Assembly: GCA_043748015.1 (NCBI GenBank)
Contig: JAYTOA010000136.1
Location: 1-64,000, forward strand
DNA from: JAIBBG01 sp043748015
GTDB lineage: Bacteria; Bacteroidota; Bacteroidia; Flavobacteriales_D; Sanyastnellaceae
DNA length: 64,000 nt
Direction of reading: 5' to 3'
Shown here: one piece after another, positions 51,263 through 60,276 of the stretch
Position numbering within the stretch: the first letter of the stretch is position 1
Layout: the number at the start of each line of letters is the position of its first letter
Translations under genes and position numbers: made by a program
Notes under the pieces: model-generated
Told to the model about the DNA's origin: nothing
What the model saw: only the letters and a program-made list of their open reading frames with translations
The model's database searches: none

Positions 51263-52498
51263 GTGAACGAACTCCGCATTATAGCACTTACGCATAAAAA
51301 CTTCCCACTGGAAACTATCGGGAAATTTCATCTGTCAGACGATATCAGAAACAACACACTTCGTGAATTACGCGAGAGTTGTGGAATAACTGAATTGATG
51401 TATCTCAGCACGTGTAACCGTGTTGAATTGATCTTTTCACTTCCTCATTTTGTGTGTCCCGGTGTTACAGCAGGCATTCTTAAAAATCTTCAACCAAATT
51501 TTTCGGAAAACGAAATACGGGACATCTCATATAAAGCTGAACGATACAACGGCACCGAAGCCGCTGAACATTTGCTGCGTGTTGCTTCTGGAGTTGATTC
51601 TGTTGTAATAGGTGAAAGGGAAATCATTACGCAATTGCGCAAGGCATATGAAGAGTCTACTCAGCAAAATCTTGCTGGCGATGATATTCGCTTGCTGATT
51701 AGTCAATGTGTGAAAACAGCAAAAGAAATTTTCACCCACACAGATCTGGCAAAGAAACCCGTGAGTGTAGTGTCCCTTGCATGGCAACAGTTTCGTCAAT
51801 ATGGTGTGAAGCAAGATGCGCGCATCCTTTTGATTGGCGCCGGACAGATTATCCGAAATTTTACAAAATTCCTTTTCGAAAATAATTACCACAACATTAC
51901 TGTGGCCAATAGAAGCATTGATGCGGCTGTAGAGTTAACAACATCGTTCACAGGGAATGCCATTGCACTGGATGCGTTGAATCAATTTAATGGCGGATTC
52001 GATGTGATGATCAGTTGCACGGGTTCCGATCACGCCATTATCAATGAGGAATTATATCAAACACTTCTCCTAGGTGATATGAACCAAAAGCTGTTGATTG
52101 ATCTCGCATTGCCAAATGACGTTGATGCGAAAATTATCGCTGAACAAAATGTTCGATACATCGACATGAATTTCATCCGCGAACAGGCGGCGACAAACAT
52201 TCAATTCCGCGAGAAAGCTTTGACAGATTGTGAGCCGATTCTAAACGCCGGATTGAAAGCTTTTGAAAAAGTGTGGCAAGCAAGACAAATAGAACACGCC
52301 ATGCGATCCATTCCAGAAACCATCAAAGAAATCAAGCACACCGCTCTCGGTTCTGTGTTTGCAAAAGATCTGGAAAATCTAGATGAAGATTCGAAGGAAT
52401 TACTTCACAAGATCATGAACTATATGGAAAAAAAATACATTTCCATTCCAATGAAAATGGCGCGTGAAGTGCTGTTGAGTGAAGCAAGGAAAAACTGA
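51263..52498 (+). CDS. hemA: Glutamyl-tRNA reductase
   Basis: NADPH-dependent reduction of glutamyl-tRNA to glutamate-1-semialdehyde, the first step of the C5 heme pathway. 411 residues. The active-site cysteine C51 is in YLSTCNRVEL; RVASGVDSVVIGEREI, ARILLIGAGQIIRNF (NADPH site) and the C-terminal dimerisation helix are present. GTG start; no ATG is in frame upstream. AAACTTTG, a near-match to the -7 box, lies 30 bases upstream. hemC and hemD follow in the same direction. Confidence 0.95.
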   Translation: MNELRIIALTHKNFPLETIGKFHLSDDIRNNTLRELRESCGITELMYLSTCNRVELIFSLPHFVCPGVTAGILKNLQPNFSENEIRDISYKAERYNGTEAAEHLLRVASGVDSVVIGEREIITQLRKAYEESTQQNLAGDDIRLLISQCVKTAKEIFTHTDLAKKPVSVVSLAWQQFRQYGVKQDARILLIGAGQIIRNFTKFLFENNYHNITVANRSIDAAVELTTSFTGNAIALDALNQFNGGFDVMISCTGSDHAIINEELYQTLLLGDMNQKLLIDLALPNDVDAKIIAEQNVRYIDMNFIREQAATNIQFREKALTDCEPILNAGLKAFEKVWQARQIEHAMRSIPETIKEIKHTALGSVFAKDLENLDEDSKELLHKIMNYMEKKYISIPMKMAREVLLSEARKN

Positions 52499-52558
52499 GT
52501 TCCGGCGGACGAATAAATTCGCGCTAACTTTTGCGGCAAACACGAAATCAATTCCATC

Positions 52559-53458
52559 TTGATATCAGAAATAACCATAGGCACCCGCGGCAGTGAATTG
52601 GCATTATGGCAGGCTCATCACGTGCAAGATTTGTTACGTGAAAGAGGTGTCACCTGCAAGATTCACATCATCAAAACCAAAGGTGACAATATTCAGCATC
52701 TTGGATTTGATAAGATGGAAGGCAAAGGATTCTTCACCAAAGAAATTGAAGAGGCATTGCTCAACAAAGAAATCGATATTGCGGTTCACTCTCACAAGGA
52801 TCTTGAAACGGATCAACCGGAAGGCTTGACAATCGCGGCTGTAAGCCCGAGAGCAGATGCACGTGAGTTGCTTTTGATTCGTCCTGATAGCGTTGACAAA
52901 TCTTTTCCGTTGCATTTTAAAAAGAATGCGATTGTTGGAACTTCTTCTGCGAGAAGAAAAGCCCAATTGCTTCATCACAGAAAAGATGTGCAACTATCAG
53001 ACATCAGAGGAAATGTTCCAACACGCATTCAAAAACTGCGTGAAGGACAATACGACGCCATACTGCTTGCAAAAGCGGGCGTTGACCGTCTTGAAATCAA
53101 TCTCAATGGCCTCTATCATCAGGCATTACCGGAGCAAGAATTTGTGCCTGCTCCGGCGCAAGGTGTACTTGGTGTGCAATGTCGAGAAAGCGATACGGCA
53201 ATTATTGAATTGCTCAATTCAATTTCAGACAAACCTGCACTCGAACTCATCACAATCGAAAGAAGTGTGTTGAACAAATTGAATGGAGGATGCCAACTGC
53301 CATTTGGTATTTACGCTCAAAAATTGAATGATCAATTCAGCGTACATGTCGCTTTTGCATCTGCCTGGAATGCTCCAATTAAAACATTCTCACTCGTCGA
53401 TTCCGACGCTCAAAGTTTGATCAATAAAGTGCTCGAGGAAATCAAAAATGAATCGTAA
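52559..53458 (+). CDS. hemC: Porphobilinogen deaminase (hydroxymethylbilane synthase)
   Basis: Joins four porphobilinogens to hydroxymethylbilane. 299 residues. The catalytic aspartate D81 is in VHSHKDLET; arginines in TSSARRKAQ and DIRGNVPTR bind the chain; the dipyrromethane-carrying cysteine C245 is in LNGGCQLPFG. TTG start at 52559 (MISEITIGTRGSELAL), since no ATG lies in frame. TAACTTTTG, one base longer than the -7 box, precedes it. It overlaps hemD by 11 bases. hemB and hemE are not in the window. Confidence 0.95.
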   Translation: MISEITIGTRGSELALWQAHHVQDLLRERGVTCKIHIIKTKGDNIQHLGFDKMEGKGFFTKEIEEALLNKEIDIAVHSHKDLETDQPEGLTIAAVSPRADARELLLIRPDSVDKSFPLHFKKNAIVGTSSARRKAQLLHHRKDVQLSDIRGNVPTRIQKLREGQYDAILLAKAGVDRLEINLNGLYHQALPEQEFVPAPAQGVLGVQCRESDTAIIELLNSISDKPALELITIERSVLNKLNGGCQLPFGIYAQKLNDQFSVHVAFASAWNAPIKTFSLVDSDAQSLINKVLEEIKNES

Positions 53459-54113
53459 AATTTTCATCACCCGAAATGAAAACGATGTGTCTTCACTGAT
53501 GACACTTCTTCGTACAAACGGTTATGAAGTAGAAGCGTTATCATTAATCGAAACCGAATTCGTCGCCTTTGATCTTAATCTACCGGAATCCAATTGGATA
53601 TTTTTCTCTTCTGCCACAGCAGTCAGGTATTTTTTCAAGCAAAACCCAATTGTTGAAAATAGAAAACTTGCTGCGATAGGAAAAGGTACATCACGGGAAC
53701 TTTCAAAATATGCAACTGTCGATTTCGAAGGGAACAACATCGACACGATGGAAACAGCGCGGCAATTCGCTTCACTGATAGGAAATGAAACTGTGCTTTT
53801 TCCCGGACCACAAAATGGACTAGGCAGAATTCAATCTGTCCTTCCAAAGCCAAATGTGCGCAATCTCATTTGTTATCGCACATTCGAAACACCTCTAATC
53901 ATTGGCCATTCAGACATAATTGTCTTTTCAAGTCCTAGTAATGTTCGCTCATTTTTTCAACGAAACAAAATGAGTGATTCACAACAGGCGATCGCATATG
54001 GCAATTCTACTGCAGGTTCACTCAACGAGTATGCTGTAAGAAACGTGATTATCCCGGATACTTTATCTGATGAAGATCTCCTCAAGGCAATAAAAGCGAT
54101 TTCAGGAAGTTAA
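53448..54113 (+). CDS. hemD: Uroporphyrinogen-III synthase
   Basis: Cyclises hydroxymethylbilane with inversion of ring D. 221 residues, low sequence conservation as usual. Seen: IFITRNENDVSSLMTLLRTNGYEVEALSLIE at the N-terminus, WIFFSSATAVRYFF (the family FTSxxAV block), AIGKGTSREL, LFPGPQNG and DIIVFSSPSNVRSFF in the second half. Its start lies inside the end of hemC, so translation is coupled. The identification rests on these patterns plus the hemA-hemC-hemD order. Confidence 0.93.
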   Translation: MNRKIFITRNENDVSSLMTLLRTNGYEVEALSLIETEFVAFDLNLPESNWIFFSSATAVRYFFKQNPIVENRKLAAIGKGTSRELSKYATVDFEGNNIDTMETARQFASLIGNETVLFPGPQNGLGRIQSVLPKPNVRNLICYRTFETPLIIGHSDIIVFSSPSNVRSFFQRNKMSDSQQAIAYGNSTAGSLNEYAVRNVIIPDTLSDEDLLKAIKAISGS

Positions 54114-54125
54114 AAGGCGCGGCGT

Positions 54126-54133
54126 TACTTTTG
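54126..54133 (+). promoter_or_regulatory. Predicted -7 promoter box of the PorV/PorQ-family gene
   Basis: TACTTTTG, a perfect TAnnTTTG, ends 5 bases before ATG 54139. It lies in the short gap after hemD. Confidence 0.5.
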
Positions 54134-54138
54134 GCACG

Positions 54139-55341
54139 ATGCAGTTTATGATCATGACATCCTTTTCTATACTCAACCGAATAATTCAATCGCGTTTTTT
54201 GCTGATAGGAATTTTCGCGTTGGCTACATTTTCCTCTTTCTCCCAGGTTACCCCTGCACCCAGTGCAACCAGCGACCTAACACCGAAATACTCGAACGAG
54301 TTTTTGAATATTGGCGTTGGTGCACGAGCACTTGGTATGTCACTTTCTCAAATTGCCACAGTAAATGATGTGTCAGCCGGTTTCTGGAATCCCGCAGGAT
54401 TGAGCGGTATCACCAGCGATCTTCAGGTTGCCGGAATGCACTCGGAATATTTCGCAGGAATCGCCAAATATGATTATGCAGCGGTGGGCAAAGCAATTGA
54501 CTCCGTTAGTGCCGCATCCATTTCTTTTATTCGCTTTGGTGTAGATGACATTCCCAACACGACAGAACTTATTGATGCCGGTGGAAATATTGACTACGAC
54601 CGTATCACCTCTTTCAGCGCGGTGGATTATGCATTCATATTTTCCTACGGCCGCAAAGGTTTTCCTTTTCGCCCTCCGAGCGCACAATCAGCAGTTGACG
54701 GACGAACAGCACAACAAGGCTTTCGTTGGGGTGCCAACGCCAAAGTGATCTACAGGCATGTCGGGGATTTCGCACAGGCCTGGGGTTTTGGATTGGATGT
54801 TGGCGCACAAATGGATTTCAAAAAATGGAAATTCGGTGCAATGGCGAAAGATATTACATCAACTTTCAATGCGTGGAGTTACACTTTAACAGATAGAACG
54901 AAACAAATTTTCGCTTCAACCGGAAATGAAATTCCTGTGAACAGTCTTGAAGTGACACTTCCAAGATTGATACTTGGAGTCGGCAGAGAATTTCAGATAA
55001 AGAAAATCAGTTTACTTACAGAAGTAAATGCCGTGATGACCACTGACGGCCGAAGAAACGTATTGATCTCGGCCAATCCCGTAAGTATTGATCCGAGTCT
55101 AGGACTTGAAGCTGGTTATAACAAAATCATTTTTCTTCGTCTTGGAGTTGGAAATATTCAACGGGTGAAAAACTTTGACGGTTCAGCAGGTATGACATTA
55201 CAACCCAATCTAGGTTTAGGATTGCGCATTAAAAATCTTCAACTCGATTACGCTTTGTCGGATATAGGAAATGTAAGTGACGTGCTTTACAGCAATGTTT
55301 TCTCATTGAAACTCGACATTTACAGACAAGACAGAAATTGA
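54139..55341 (+). CDS. PorV/PorQ-family outer-membrane protein (type IX secretion related)
   Basis: Exported protein of up to 400 residues; ATG 54154 would also leave a full signal peptide (IFALATFSSFSQ). The mature start, YSNEFLNIGVGARALGMSLSQIATVNDVSAGFWNPAGL, is the PorV/PorQ signature: a barrel related to FadL that serves as shuttle or attachment factor in type IX secretion. Further pieces: QVAGMHSEYFAGIAKYDYAAVGKAI, FGAMAKDITSTFNAWSYTL and LPRLILGVGREF. Whether it is PorV or a paralogue cannot be settled without alignment. No other T9SS component is adjacent. Confidence 0.85.
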   Translation: MQFMIMTSFSILNRIIQSRFLLIGIFALATFSSFSQVTPAPSATSDLTPKYSNEFLNIGVGARALGMSLSQIATVNDVSAGFWNPAGLSGITSDLQVAGMHSEYFAGIAKYDYAAVGKAIDSVSAASISFIRFGVDDIPNTTELIDAGGNIDYDRITSFSAVDYAFIFSYGRKGFPFRPPSAQSAVDGRTAQQGFRWGANAKVIYRHVGDFAQAWGFGLDVGAQMDFKKWKFGAMAKDITSTFNAWSYTLTDRTKQIFASTGNEIPVNSLEVTLPRLILGVGREFQIKKISLLTEVNAVMTTDGRRNVLISANPVSIDPSLGLEAGYNKIIFLRLGVGNIQRVKNFDGSAGMTLQPNLGLGLRIKNLQLDYALSDIGNVSDVLYSNVFSLKLDIYRQDRN

Positions 55342-55352
55342 TTTTTTTGTCC

Positions 55353-56384
55353 TCACTTCAAAGCTTTCTTTCCTGACGCAATAATCATTGCATAAAAAGT
55401 AAAAGCAAATAGTATGATTCCGAACAAGAGATGCAATGGCTGCATTTGACGTGGCATATCGGCGTAATTCAATATCACACCTACTAGAATTTCCAGCAAC
55501 ACTAACACAACAATGCCGTTTACCTGTGAAATCGAATCATGTACTCTTCGATTCATTCGCCACAATGCAAATGTTGCAATAGCGATCAGAATTGAAAAAC
55601 TCCGATGAACATAAAATGTGATATTCAACTGATCAATCCACAACGACCTGTCATCCATTCCTCTCGCGACAACATCAACATCTTCCCGCACCTGTGTTCC
55701 CATCAAAATCTGAACAATACACATCACAAGCAAAGTCAAAAGCAAAACGCGAAAAGTCTTGTTTACTGTAACTACGGTCTTGATTTTCCTGTGACGATAA
55801 ACCATCATCAATAGCAATGAGACAATCGCAATACTGCCAAACATGTGATAAGTGATGGAGTTCTCCTTCAGGTTTCCATCCACCACAAGTTTCCCCAACC
55901 AAATCTCATAAGCGATCATGATATCAGTGAACAATGCGAGAAAGAATGTCACTTTGTCCTTTTGTTGAATCAACAACAGCAGAGCTAAAAAAGAAAGGAT
56001 CACAATTGGAATTGCATAAACCACCGTCGCCAACCTGTTGATGTATTCCACCCAGGTATGCAGAGGATTGAATACGGCATAATCATGTTTCGGATACTTG
56101 TGCCATTGATTGAGATTAATCATCGAGCCTCCGGAAATCGATTCATTCGCTACCCACAATGTATCGTTCTTGATAATCATCGAGCCTTTATCATAATTGC
56201 TTTCAGAAGAAAATGTAAGCGCTTCAACAGATGTTGGTGGAATCAGATAGCCAAAACACTTCGGCCAATCTGGACAACCCATGCCGCTTCCCGTCATGCG
56301 CACAACACTACCCGCAATCACAACGATGAATGTAAAAACAAGAGAAATTTTAGCGAAGAGTAGTACGAGAGCGTTCAAATTCAT
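55353..56384 (-). CDS. ctaA: Heme A synthase (COX15/CtaA family)
   Basis: Oxidises the methyl of heme O to the formyl of heme A for aa3 oxidases, in the inner membrane. 343 residues with eight helices. Seen: FIVVIAGSVVRMTGSGMGCPDWPKCFGYLIPPT (start of the family, here cut: VRMTGSGMGCPDWPKC), EYINRLATVVYAIP, heme-ligand histidines in NPLHTWVEYINR and TYHMFGSIA, HRSFSIL and QPLHLLFGIILF near the end. A periplasmic loop of about 60 residues follows the first helix. It is convergent with the PorV-like gene and separated from ctaB by 48 kb. Confidence 0.93.
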   Translation of the reverse strand: MNLNALVLLFAKISLVFTFIVVIAGSVVRMTGSGMGCPDWPKCFGYLIPPTSVEALTFSSESNYDKGSMIIKNDTLWVANESISGGSMINLNQWHKYPKHDYAVFNPLHTWVEYINRLATVVYAIPIVILSFLALLLLIQQKDKVTFFLALFTDIMIAYEIWLGKLVVDGNLKENSITYHMFGSIAIVSLLLMMVYRHRKIKTVVTVNKTFRVLLLTLLVMCIVQILMGTQVREDVDVVARGMDDRSLWIDQLNITFYVHRSFSILIAIATFALWRMNRRVHDSISQVNGIVVLVLLEILVGVILNYADMPRQMQPLHLLFGIILFAFTFYAMIIASGKKALK

Positions 56385-56472
56385 GAGCCGAAATTATGCG
56401 CAGATGTGTTAAAACACTGCATTGATAAAACTCATGCTTTATTAAAATAAAAACGCGGAAGAGTTGAATAGA

Positions 56473-56967
56473 TTACCCTTTGATCATTTGTGCAACAGAC
56501 TGCAACAAATTGAGAAGTTGAAACACACGACCGAAATTATTCTCTTTTACATCAGCTCCACCCCCCTTTCCGGATGATTGAAGACCCTTGAAATTAAGTA
56601 CTTCAACAGATTTTACCTGATACTTCCCGTCACTGATTCCGTTAACACATTTGATCAAATCAAGTTCTTTCAGCTCCGAAGGATTGTATTCAACACTGAC
56701 GATGTTCGATGGTCTTTCGTCAACAAAATCCAACGTGGTATTCGTCACGCCATTCAACGCGCGAAGGTCTTGTTGAATTTTTCCTCCGCAACCGGCAGAA
56801 CAGGTCATGCCATCAATGGTGATATTGGCAACAGTGCGGATCGCCTCAGATCTCATCTCCTTATAGGTAATGGGAACATCGGCTGCTGACTGATCTTTTC
56901 TCGCGCCACCATTACATGACCATGTGAACAAGAAAATGATCAGTGCCAGGGGAAGAATTTTTTTCAT
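56473..56967 (-). CDS. Lipoprotein with heavy-metal-associated (HMA) domain
   Basis: 164 residues; the minus-strand ATG 56967 gives a lipoprotein signal MKKILPLALIIFLFTWSC with lipid cysteine near residue 18. Residues about 45-120 form an HMA-like domain with GMTCSAGCGGKIQQDLRALNG, which has the metal-binding cysteine pair (MTCSAGC), and SVEYNPSELKELDLIKCVN. The C-terminal part (FQLLNLLQSVAQMIKG) is not recognised. Likely periplasmic copper or other soft-metal handling; neighbour ctaA makes a link with oxidase maturation plausible but unproven. The start lies 30 bases after a promoter box. Confidence 0.82.
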   Translation of the reverse strand: MKKILPLALIIFLFTWSCNGGARKDQSAADVPITYKEMRSEAIRTVANITIDGMTCSAGCGGKIQQDLRALNGVTNTTLDFVDERPSNIVSVEYNPSELKELDLIKCVNGISDGKYQVKSVEVLNFKGLQSSGKGGGADVKENNFGRVFQLLNLLQSVAQMIKG

Positions 56968-56997
56968 TGTCAAGTAGTAATGGTTAACAGACGCTCG

Positions 56998-57005
56998 CAA
57001 AAGTA
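56998..57005 (-). promoter_or_regulatory. Predicted -7 promoter box of the HMA lipoprotein gene
   Basis: TACTTTTG on the minus strand, 30 bases before ATG 56967; it excludes the longer frame beginning at 57000. Divergent from the EamA gene. Confidence 0.55.
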
Positions 57006-57030
57006 AAAGAGTTACAAAGCAATGTGCCTA

Positions 57031-57038
57031 TAACTTCG
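57031..57038 (+). promoter_or_regulatory. Possible -7 promoter box (TTCG variant) of the EamA gene
   Basis: TAACTTCG, 20 bases before TTG 57059. Confidence 0.35.
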
Positions 57039-57058
57039 GCCAAAATTTCCAAAACGCT

Positions 57059-57970
57059 TTGAAACCGCCTCGATACGGACAAGTCCTCGTTCTTACATTA
57101 TTGGCCATAACATGGGGCAGCTCGTTCATACTGATGAAACGTGGATTGCGCGATGAAATGAACCAACCTGTTTTGCGTCCGGAGCAAGTTGCGGCGTTGA
57201 GACTCGGCATTGCGGCTTTTGTCTTACTTCCTATTTCAATTCGCGCTACACGCAAAATCCGCAAGACAGACTTGAAATGGCTCGCAGTTGTCGGTATCAT
57301 CGGAAGCGGAATTCCTGCCCTACTCTTCACCATTTCACAGCAATACCTCGACAGCAGTGTAGCGGGAATTCTCAATGCACTCACCCCATTATTCACGCTC
57401 ATTGTTGGCATGGCGATTTTCCGAAGAGTGGTCATGCCTCGTCAGGTAATGGGCGTTCTCATTGGTCTGGGGGGCGCAATCAGCCTCATTTCACTGAGAG
57501 GATTCGGCGATACCGAGAACTGGTCATATTCAGTGCTGATCATCATCGCCACTTTCTTTTATGGAATAAGTGTCAACGTCATTTCATCCAAAATCTCGCA
57601 CATACCGCCGTTGCATATCACGGCATTGTCACTGCTGATTGCTGGTGTTCCATGGAGCATTTACCTATCAACCACAGACGTTGCTGAAATTATTTGGCAA
57701 AACCCACATGGCATGAAATCGCTTGGCTATGTCTGTATGCTTGCAATTCTCGGCACTGCCATGGCCAATGCGCTATTTTTTCGACTTGCACAGCAAACCG
57801 GACCGCTTTTCGCTTCCTCTGTCACTTATCTAATGCCTCTTGTGGCCGTCGGCTGGGGTCTGCTGGATGGCGAAAAACTGAACGTGCTGCACTTAATGTG
57901 CGCATTGATCATTTTAACAGGTGTCTGGCTGGTGAATAGGAAAAAAGCTGTCGAGGTGAAAAAGACTTAG
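57059..57970 (+). CDS. EamA-family (DMT) transporter
   Basis: Ten-helix drug/metabolite transporter family permease, 303 residues. Both EamA halves are seen: LTLLAITWGSSFILMKRGLRDE with RPEQVAALRLGIAAF at the N-terminus, DSSVAGILNALTPLFTLIVGM, then the second half with HITALSLLIAGVPWSIYL, ILGTAMANALFFRLAQQTGPLFASSVTYLMPLVAVGWGLLDGE. Substrate cannot be inferred. No ATG lies in frame; TTG 57059 (MKPPRYGQVLVLTLL) is the likely start. Stands alone. Confidence 0.9.
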   Translation: MKPPRYGQVLVLTLLAITWGSSFILMKRGLRDEMNQPVLRPEQVAALRLGIAAFVLLPISIRATRKIRKTDLKWLAVVGIIGSGIPALLFTISQQYLDSSVAGILNALTPLFTLIVGMAIFRRVVMPRQVMGVLIGLGGAISLISLRGFGDTENWSYSVLIIIATFFYGISVNVISSKISHIPPLHITALSLLIAGVPWSIYLSTTDVAEIIWQNPHGMKSLGYVCMLAILGTAMANALFFRLAQQTGPLFASSVTYLMPLVAVGWGLLDGEKLNVLHLMCALIILTGVWLVNRKKAVEVKKT

Positions 57971-58106
57971 AAATCCTGAGTGAATCAATCTTTGATTGCT
58001 GCGGACCAATGGTCATTTCATCAATCACAGTAAGGGTTCCGGATATATTTGCTTCCCGTTCTAAACAGATGAAAGCCATTTAGCATCAATTCAGCAAAAA
58101 TTCTTC

Positions 58107-58138
58107 TTGGCTGCAACCCAATGTCCTTCATATATTTG
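58107..58138 (+). promoter_or_regulatory. Predicted promoter of rplU-rpmA
   Basis: TTG (58107-58109), 21-base spacer, TATATTTG (58131-58138): a full -33/-7 match, 48 bases before the rplU ATG. Confidence 0.8.
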
Positions 58139-58142
58139 CGCC

Positions 58143-58162
58143 CCTCAAAAATCCATTTGAGG
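58143..58162 (+). promoter_or_regulatory. Leader hairpin before rplU
   Basis: CCTCAAA pairs with TTTGAGG (7 bp, 6-base loop) directly after the promoter box, at the 5' end of the predicted mRNA, 24 bases before the rplU start codon. It could be the ribosomal-protein leader for feedback control, or simply a stabilising 5' hairpin. Confidence 0.5.
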
Positions 58163-58186
58163 ATAATTTATTAAAAACCAATATCT

Positions 58187-58495
58187 ATGTACGCTATCGT
58201 TGAAATAGCAGGGCATCAGTACAAAGTACAAAAAGATCAACAGATCTTCGTGAACCGTCTTCAGAACGAGGAAGGTTCAAACGTGAGTTTCGACAGAGTT
58301 CTCCTCGTTGAAAATTCAGGTAAGATCACTGTTGGCGCCCCGGCTATAGAAGGTATGAAGGTGACCGCTCGCGTCGAGAAACACCTCAAAGGAGACAAAG
58401 TAATCATTTTCAAAAAGAAGCGCCGAAAGGGCTATCAGAAGAAGAACGGTTTCCGTCCTTATCTCACCGAATTGAAAATTGACAGCATCGGATAA
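58187..58495 (+). CDS. rplU: 50S ribosomal protein L21
   Basis: 102 residues, full length. MYAIVEIAGHQYKVQKDQ at the N-terminus, SFDRVLLVENSGKITVGAP, and the C-terminal rRNA-binding KRRKGYQKKNGFRPYLTELKI. A large-subunit protein that binds 23S rRNA near L20. It heads the standard rplU-rpmA operon, 43 bases before rpmA. Confidence 0.98.
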   Translation: MYAIVEIAGHQYKVQKDQQIFVNRLQNEEGSNVSFDRVLLVENSGKITVGAPAIEGMKVTARVEKHLKGDKVIIFKKKRRKGYQKKNGFRPYLTELKIDSIG

Positions 58496-58538
58496 TTCCG
58501 GTTAAACGAATTAATAACACACCCACAACCACAATATC

Positions 58539-58793
58539 ATGGCACACAAAAAAGGTGAAGGTAAAGTAAAGAACGGTAGAGAGTCGGAAAGCAAGCGACT
58601 CGGAGTGAAACTCTATGGCGGACAAGTATGCATCGCCGGAAACATTATCGTTCGTCAGCGTGGCACACGTCACACAGCAGGTTTAAACGTAGGCATGGGA
58701 AAAGACCATACGCTGTTTGCACTTGTTGACGGTACCATCCAATTTCGCAAGAAAAAAGACAACAAGTCTTTCGTTTCGGTTATTCCTGCATAA
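58539..58793 (+). CDS. rpmA: 50S ribosomal protein L27
   Basis: 84 residues. MAHKKGEGKVKNGRESESKRLGVKLYGGQ is the L27 N-terminus (in parts: MAHKKGEGKVKNGRES, KRLGVKLYGG), and it carries RQRGTRHTAGLNVGMGKDHTLFAL. It contacts the peptidyl-transferase centre. There is no cleavable N-terminal extension of the Firmicutes type. A strong terminator follows 26 bases later. Confidence 0.98.
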   Translation: MAHKKGEGKVKNGRESESKRLGVKLYGGQVCIAGNIIVRQRGTRHTAGLNVGMGKDHTLFALVDGTIQFRKKKDNKSFVSVIPA

Positions 58794-58818
58794 GGCGTAT
58801 CCGGGAGGAACAATATTG

Positions 58819-58857
58819 AAAACCCGGTCTCGTCTATGGCGAGATCGGGTTTTTTTA
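58819..58857 (+). terminator. Rho-independent terminator of rplU-rpmA
   Basis: AACCCGGTCTCG pairs with CGAGATCGGGTT (12 bp, one G-U, 7-base loop) followed by TTTTTT. Confidence 0.95.
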
Positions 58858-58926
58858 TATCATGAACTTTCATTTCAAGCTTCAAAAATTTAAACCACCC
58901 ATCGGGAATCTCAATCTTCCATTCTT

Positions 58927-60204
58927 ATGCTGCAAGTAGCTTATATCAGAGAAAACAAAGAAAAAGTGTTGGCAGGACTTGCCAAACGCAACAAAGATTT
59001 TTCCGTGCAAATCGATCAGATTTTGTCGCTCGATGATATGCGTCGCAGTACACAAAATGACCTTGACAATCAACTGGCGGAGGCGAACAAGCTATCCAAA
59101 GAAATTGGCGATCTCTTCAAAAGCGGAAAGAAAGACGATGCTGATGGACTGAAAGCACAAGTTGCTGCTTTGAAAGAGACATCGAAAGTACTCGAGGTGA
59201 AATTGTCAGAAACAGAAGCTGCACTTCAAGCGCTTCTCTATCAAATTCCAAATGTCCCAAGCGAAATTGTTCATGCGGGAAAAACAGCTGACGACAATGT
59301 TGAAGTTTACAAATGGGGGAATGTGCCATCACTCGGTGATCATAAAAAACCACATTGGGAATTGATAGAGAAATACGATCTCATCGATTTTGAACTGGGC
59401 ACAAAAATCACGGGTGCAGGATTTCCCGTTTACAAAGGAAAAGGCGCAAGGCTACAGCGAGCATTGATCAATTTCTTTCTGGATGAAGCTACTAAAGCCG
59501 GATACAGAGAAATGCAGCCACCGCTTCTTGTGAATGAAGCCAGCGGTATTGGAACAGGGCAATTGCCCGACAAAGAAGGACAGATGTATCACATCGGCGT
59601 GGATGATCTTTACCTTATACCAACTGCAGAAGTACCATTGACTAATCTCTATCGTGATGTCATGCTCAAGGAAGATCAACTTCCAGTGAAAATGACAGGC
59701 TACACGCCATGCTTTCGTCGTGAGGCAGGAAGTTGGGGCGCACACGTTCGCGGATTAAACCGATTGCATCAGTTTGACAAAGTAGAAATTGTTCAACTCG
59801 TTGATCCGGCAAAATCATATCAGATTCTCGAAGACATGGTTGAACACGTCAAAGGAATTCTGGAAAAGCTGGAGTTGCATTTCCGCGTTATCAGACTTTG
59901 CGGAGGAGATATGGGTTTCACATCAGCGCTGACATACGACTTTGAAGCTTGGAGTGGCGCACAGGAGCGCTGGCTCGAAGTGAGTTCAACATCCAACTTC
60001 GAAACATTCCAGGCGAATAGATTGAAGTGTCGCTACAAAAACAGTGATGGAAAAACCCAGCTGGTGCACACCCTCAATGGAAGCGCATTGGCCTTACCAA
60101 GAATTGTGGCTTCATTACTTGAGAACAATCAAGACAAGGATGGAATTCGCATTCCGAAAGCACTTGTGCCTTACACCGGTTTCGATCGCATCACTTTAGA
60201 ATAA
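58927..60204 (+). CDS. serS: Seryl-tRNA synthetase
   Basis: Class II aminoacyl-tRNA synthetase charging tRNA-Ser. 425 residues. The N-terminal coiled-coil arm (about 30-100, MRRSTQNDLDNQLAEANKLSKEIG) holds the tRNA arm; motif 2 is CFRREAGSWGAHVRGLNRLHQFDKVEI and motif 3 GSALALPRIVASLLENNQ (both intact, quoted in part). TAEVPLTNLYRD recognises serine. The ATG at 58927 matches the usual start MLQVAYIRENKEKV. It stands between the rplU-rpmA terminator and the lipoprotein gene. Confidence 0.97.
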   Translation: MLQVAYIRENKEKVLAGLAKRNKDFSVQIDQILSLDDMRRSTQNDLDNQLAEANKLSKEIGDLFKSGKKDDADGLKAQVAALKETSKVLEVKLSETEAALQALLYQIPNVPSEIVHAGKTADDNVEVYKWGNVPSLGDHKKPHWELIEKYDLIDFELGTKITGAGFPVYKGKGARLQRALINFFLDEATKAGYREMQPPLLVNEASGIGTGQLPDKEGQMYHIGVDDLYLIPTAEVPLTNLYRDVMLKEDQLPVKMTGYTPCFRREAGSWGAHVRGLNRLHQFDKVEIVQLVDPAKSYQILEDMVEHVKGILEKLELHFRVIRLCGGDMGFTSALTYDFEAWSGAQERWLEVSSTSNFETFQANRLKCRYKNSDGKTQLVHTLNGSALALPRIVASLLENNQDKDGIRIPKALVPYTGFDRITLE

Positions 60205-60263
60205 TCAACCATCGCGTTTAGAAAATTTATATAGCGATCCTCAACTTTATGATCTCTCATCGG

Positions 60264-60271
60264 TACATTCG
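60264..60271 (+). promoter_or_regulatory. Predicted -7 promoter box (TTCG variant) of the lipoprotein-TPR pair
   Basis: TACATTCG ends 5 bases before ATG 60277; a leaderless message is predicted. Confidence 0.4.
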
Positions 60272-60276
60272 CTATT

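Noticed and set aside
57000..57060. Longer N-terminal frame for the HMA lipoprotein beginning at 57000
   Set aside because: It would start inside the promoter box and destroy the lipoprotein signal; ATG 56967 is used.
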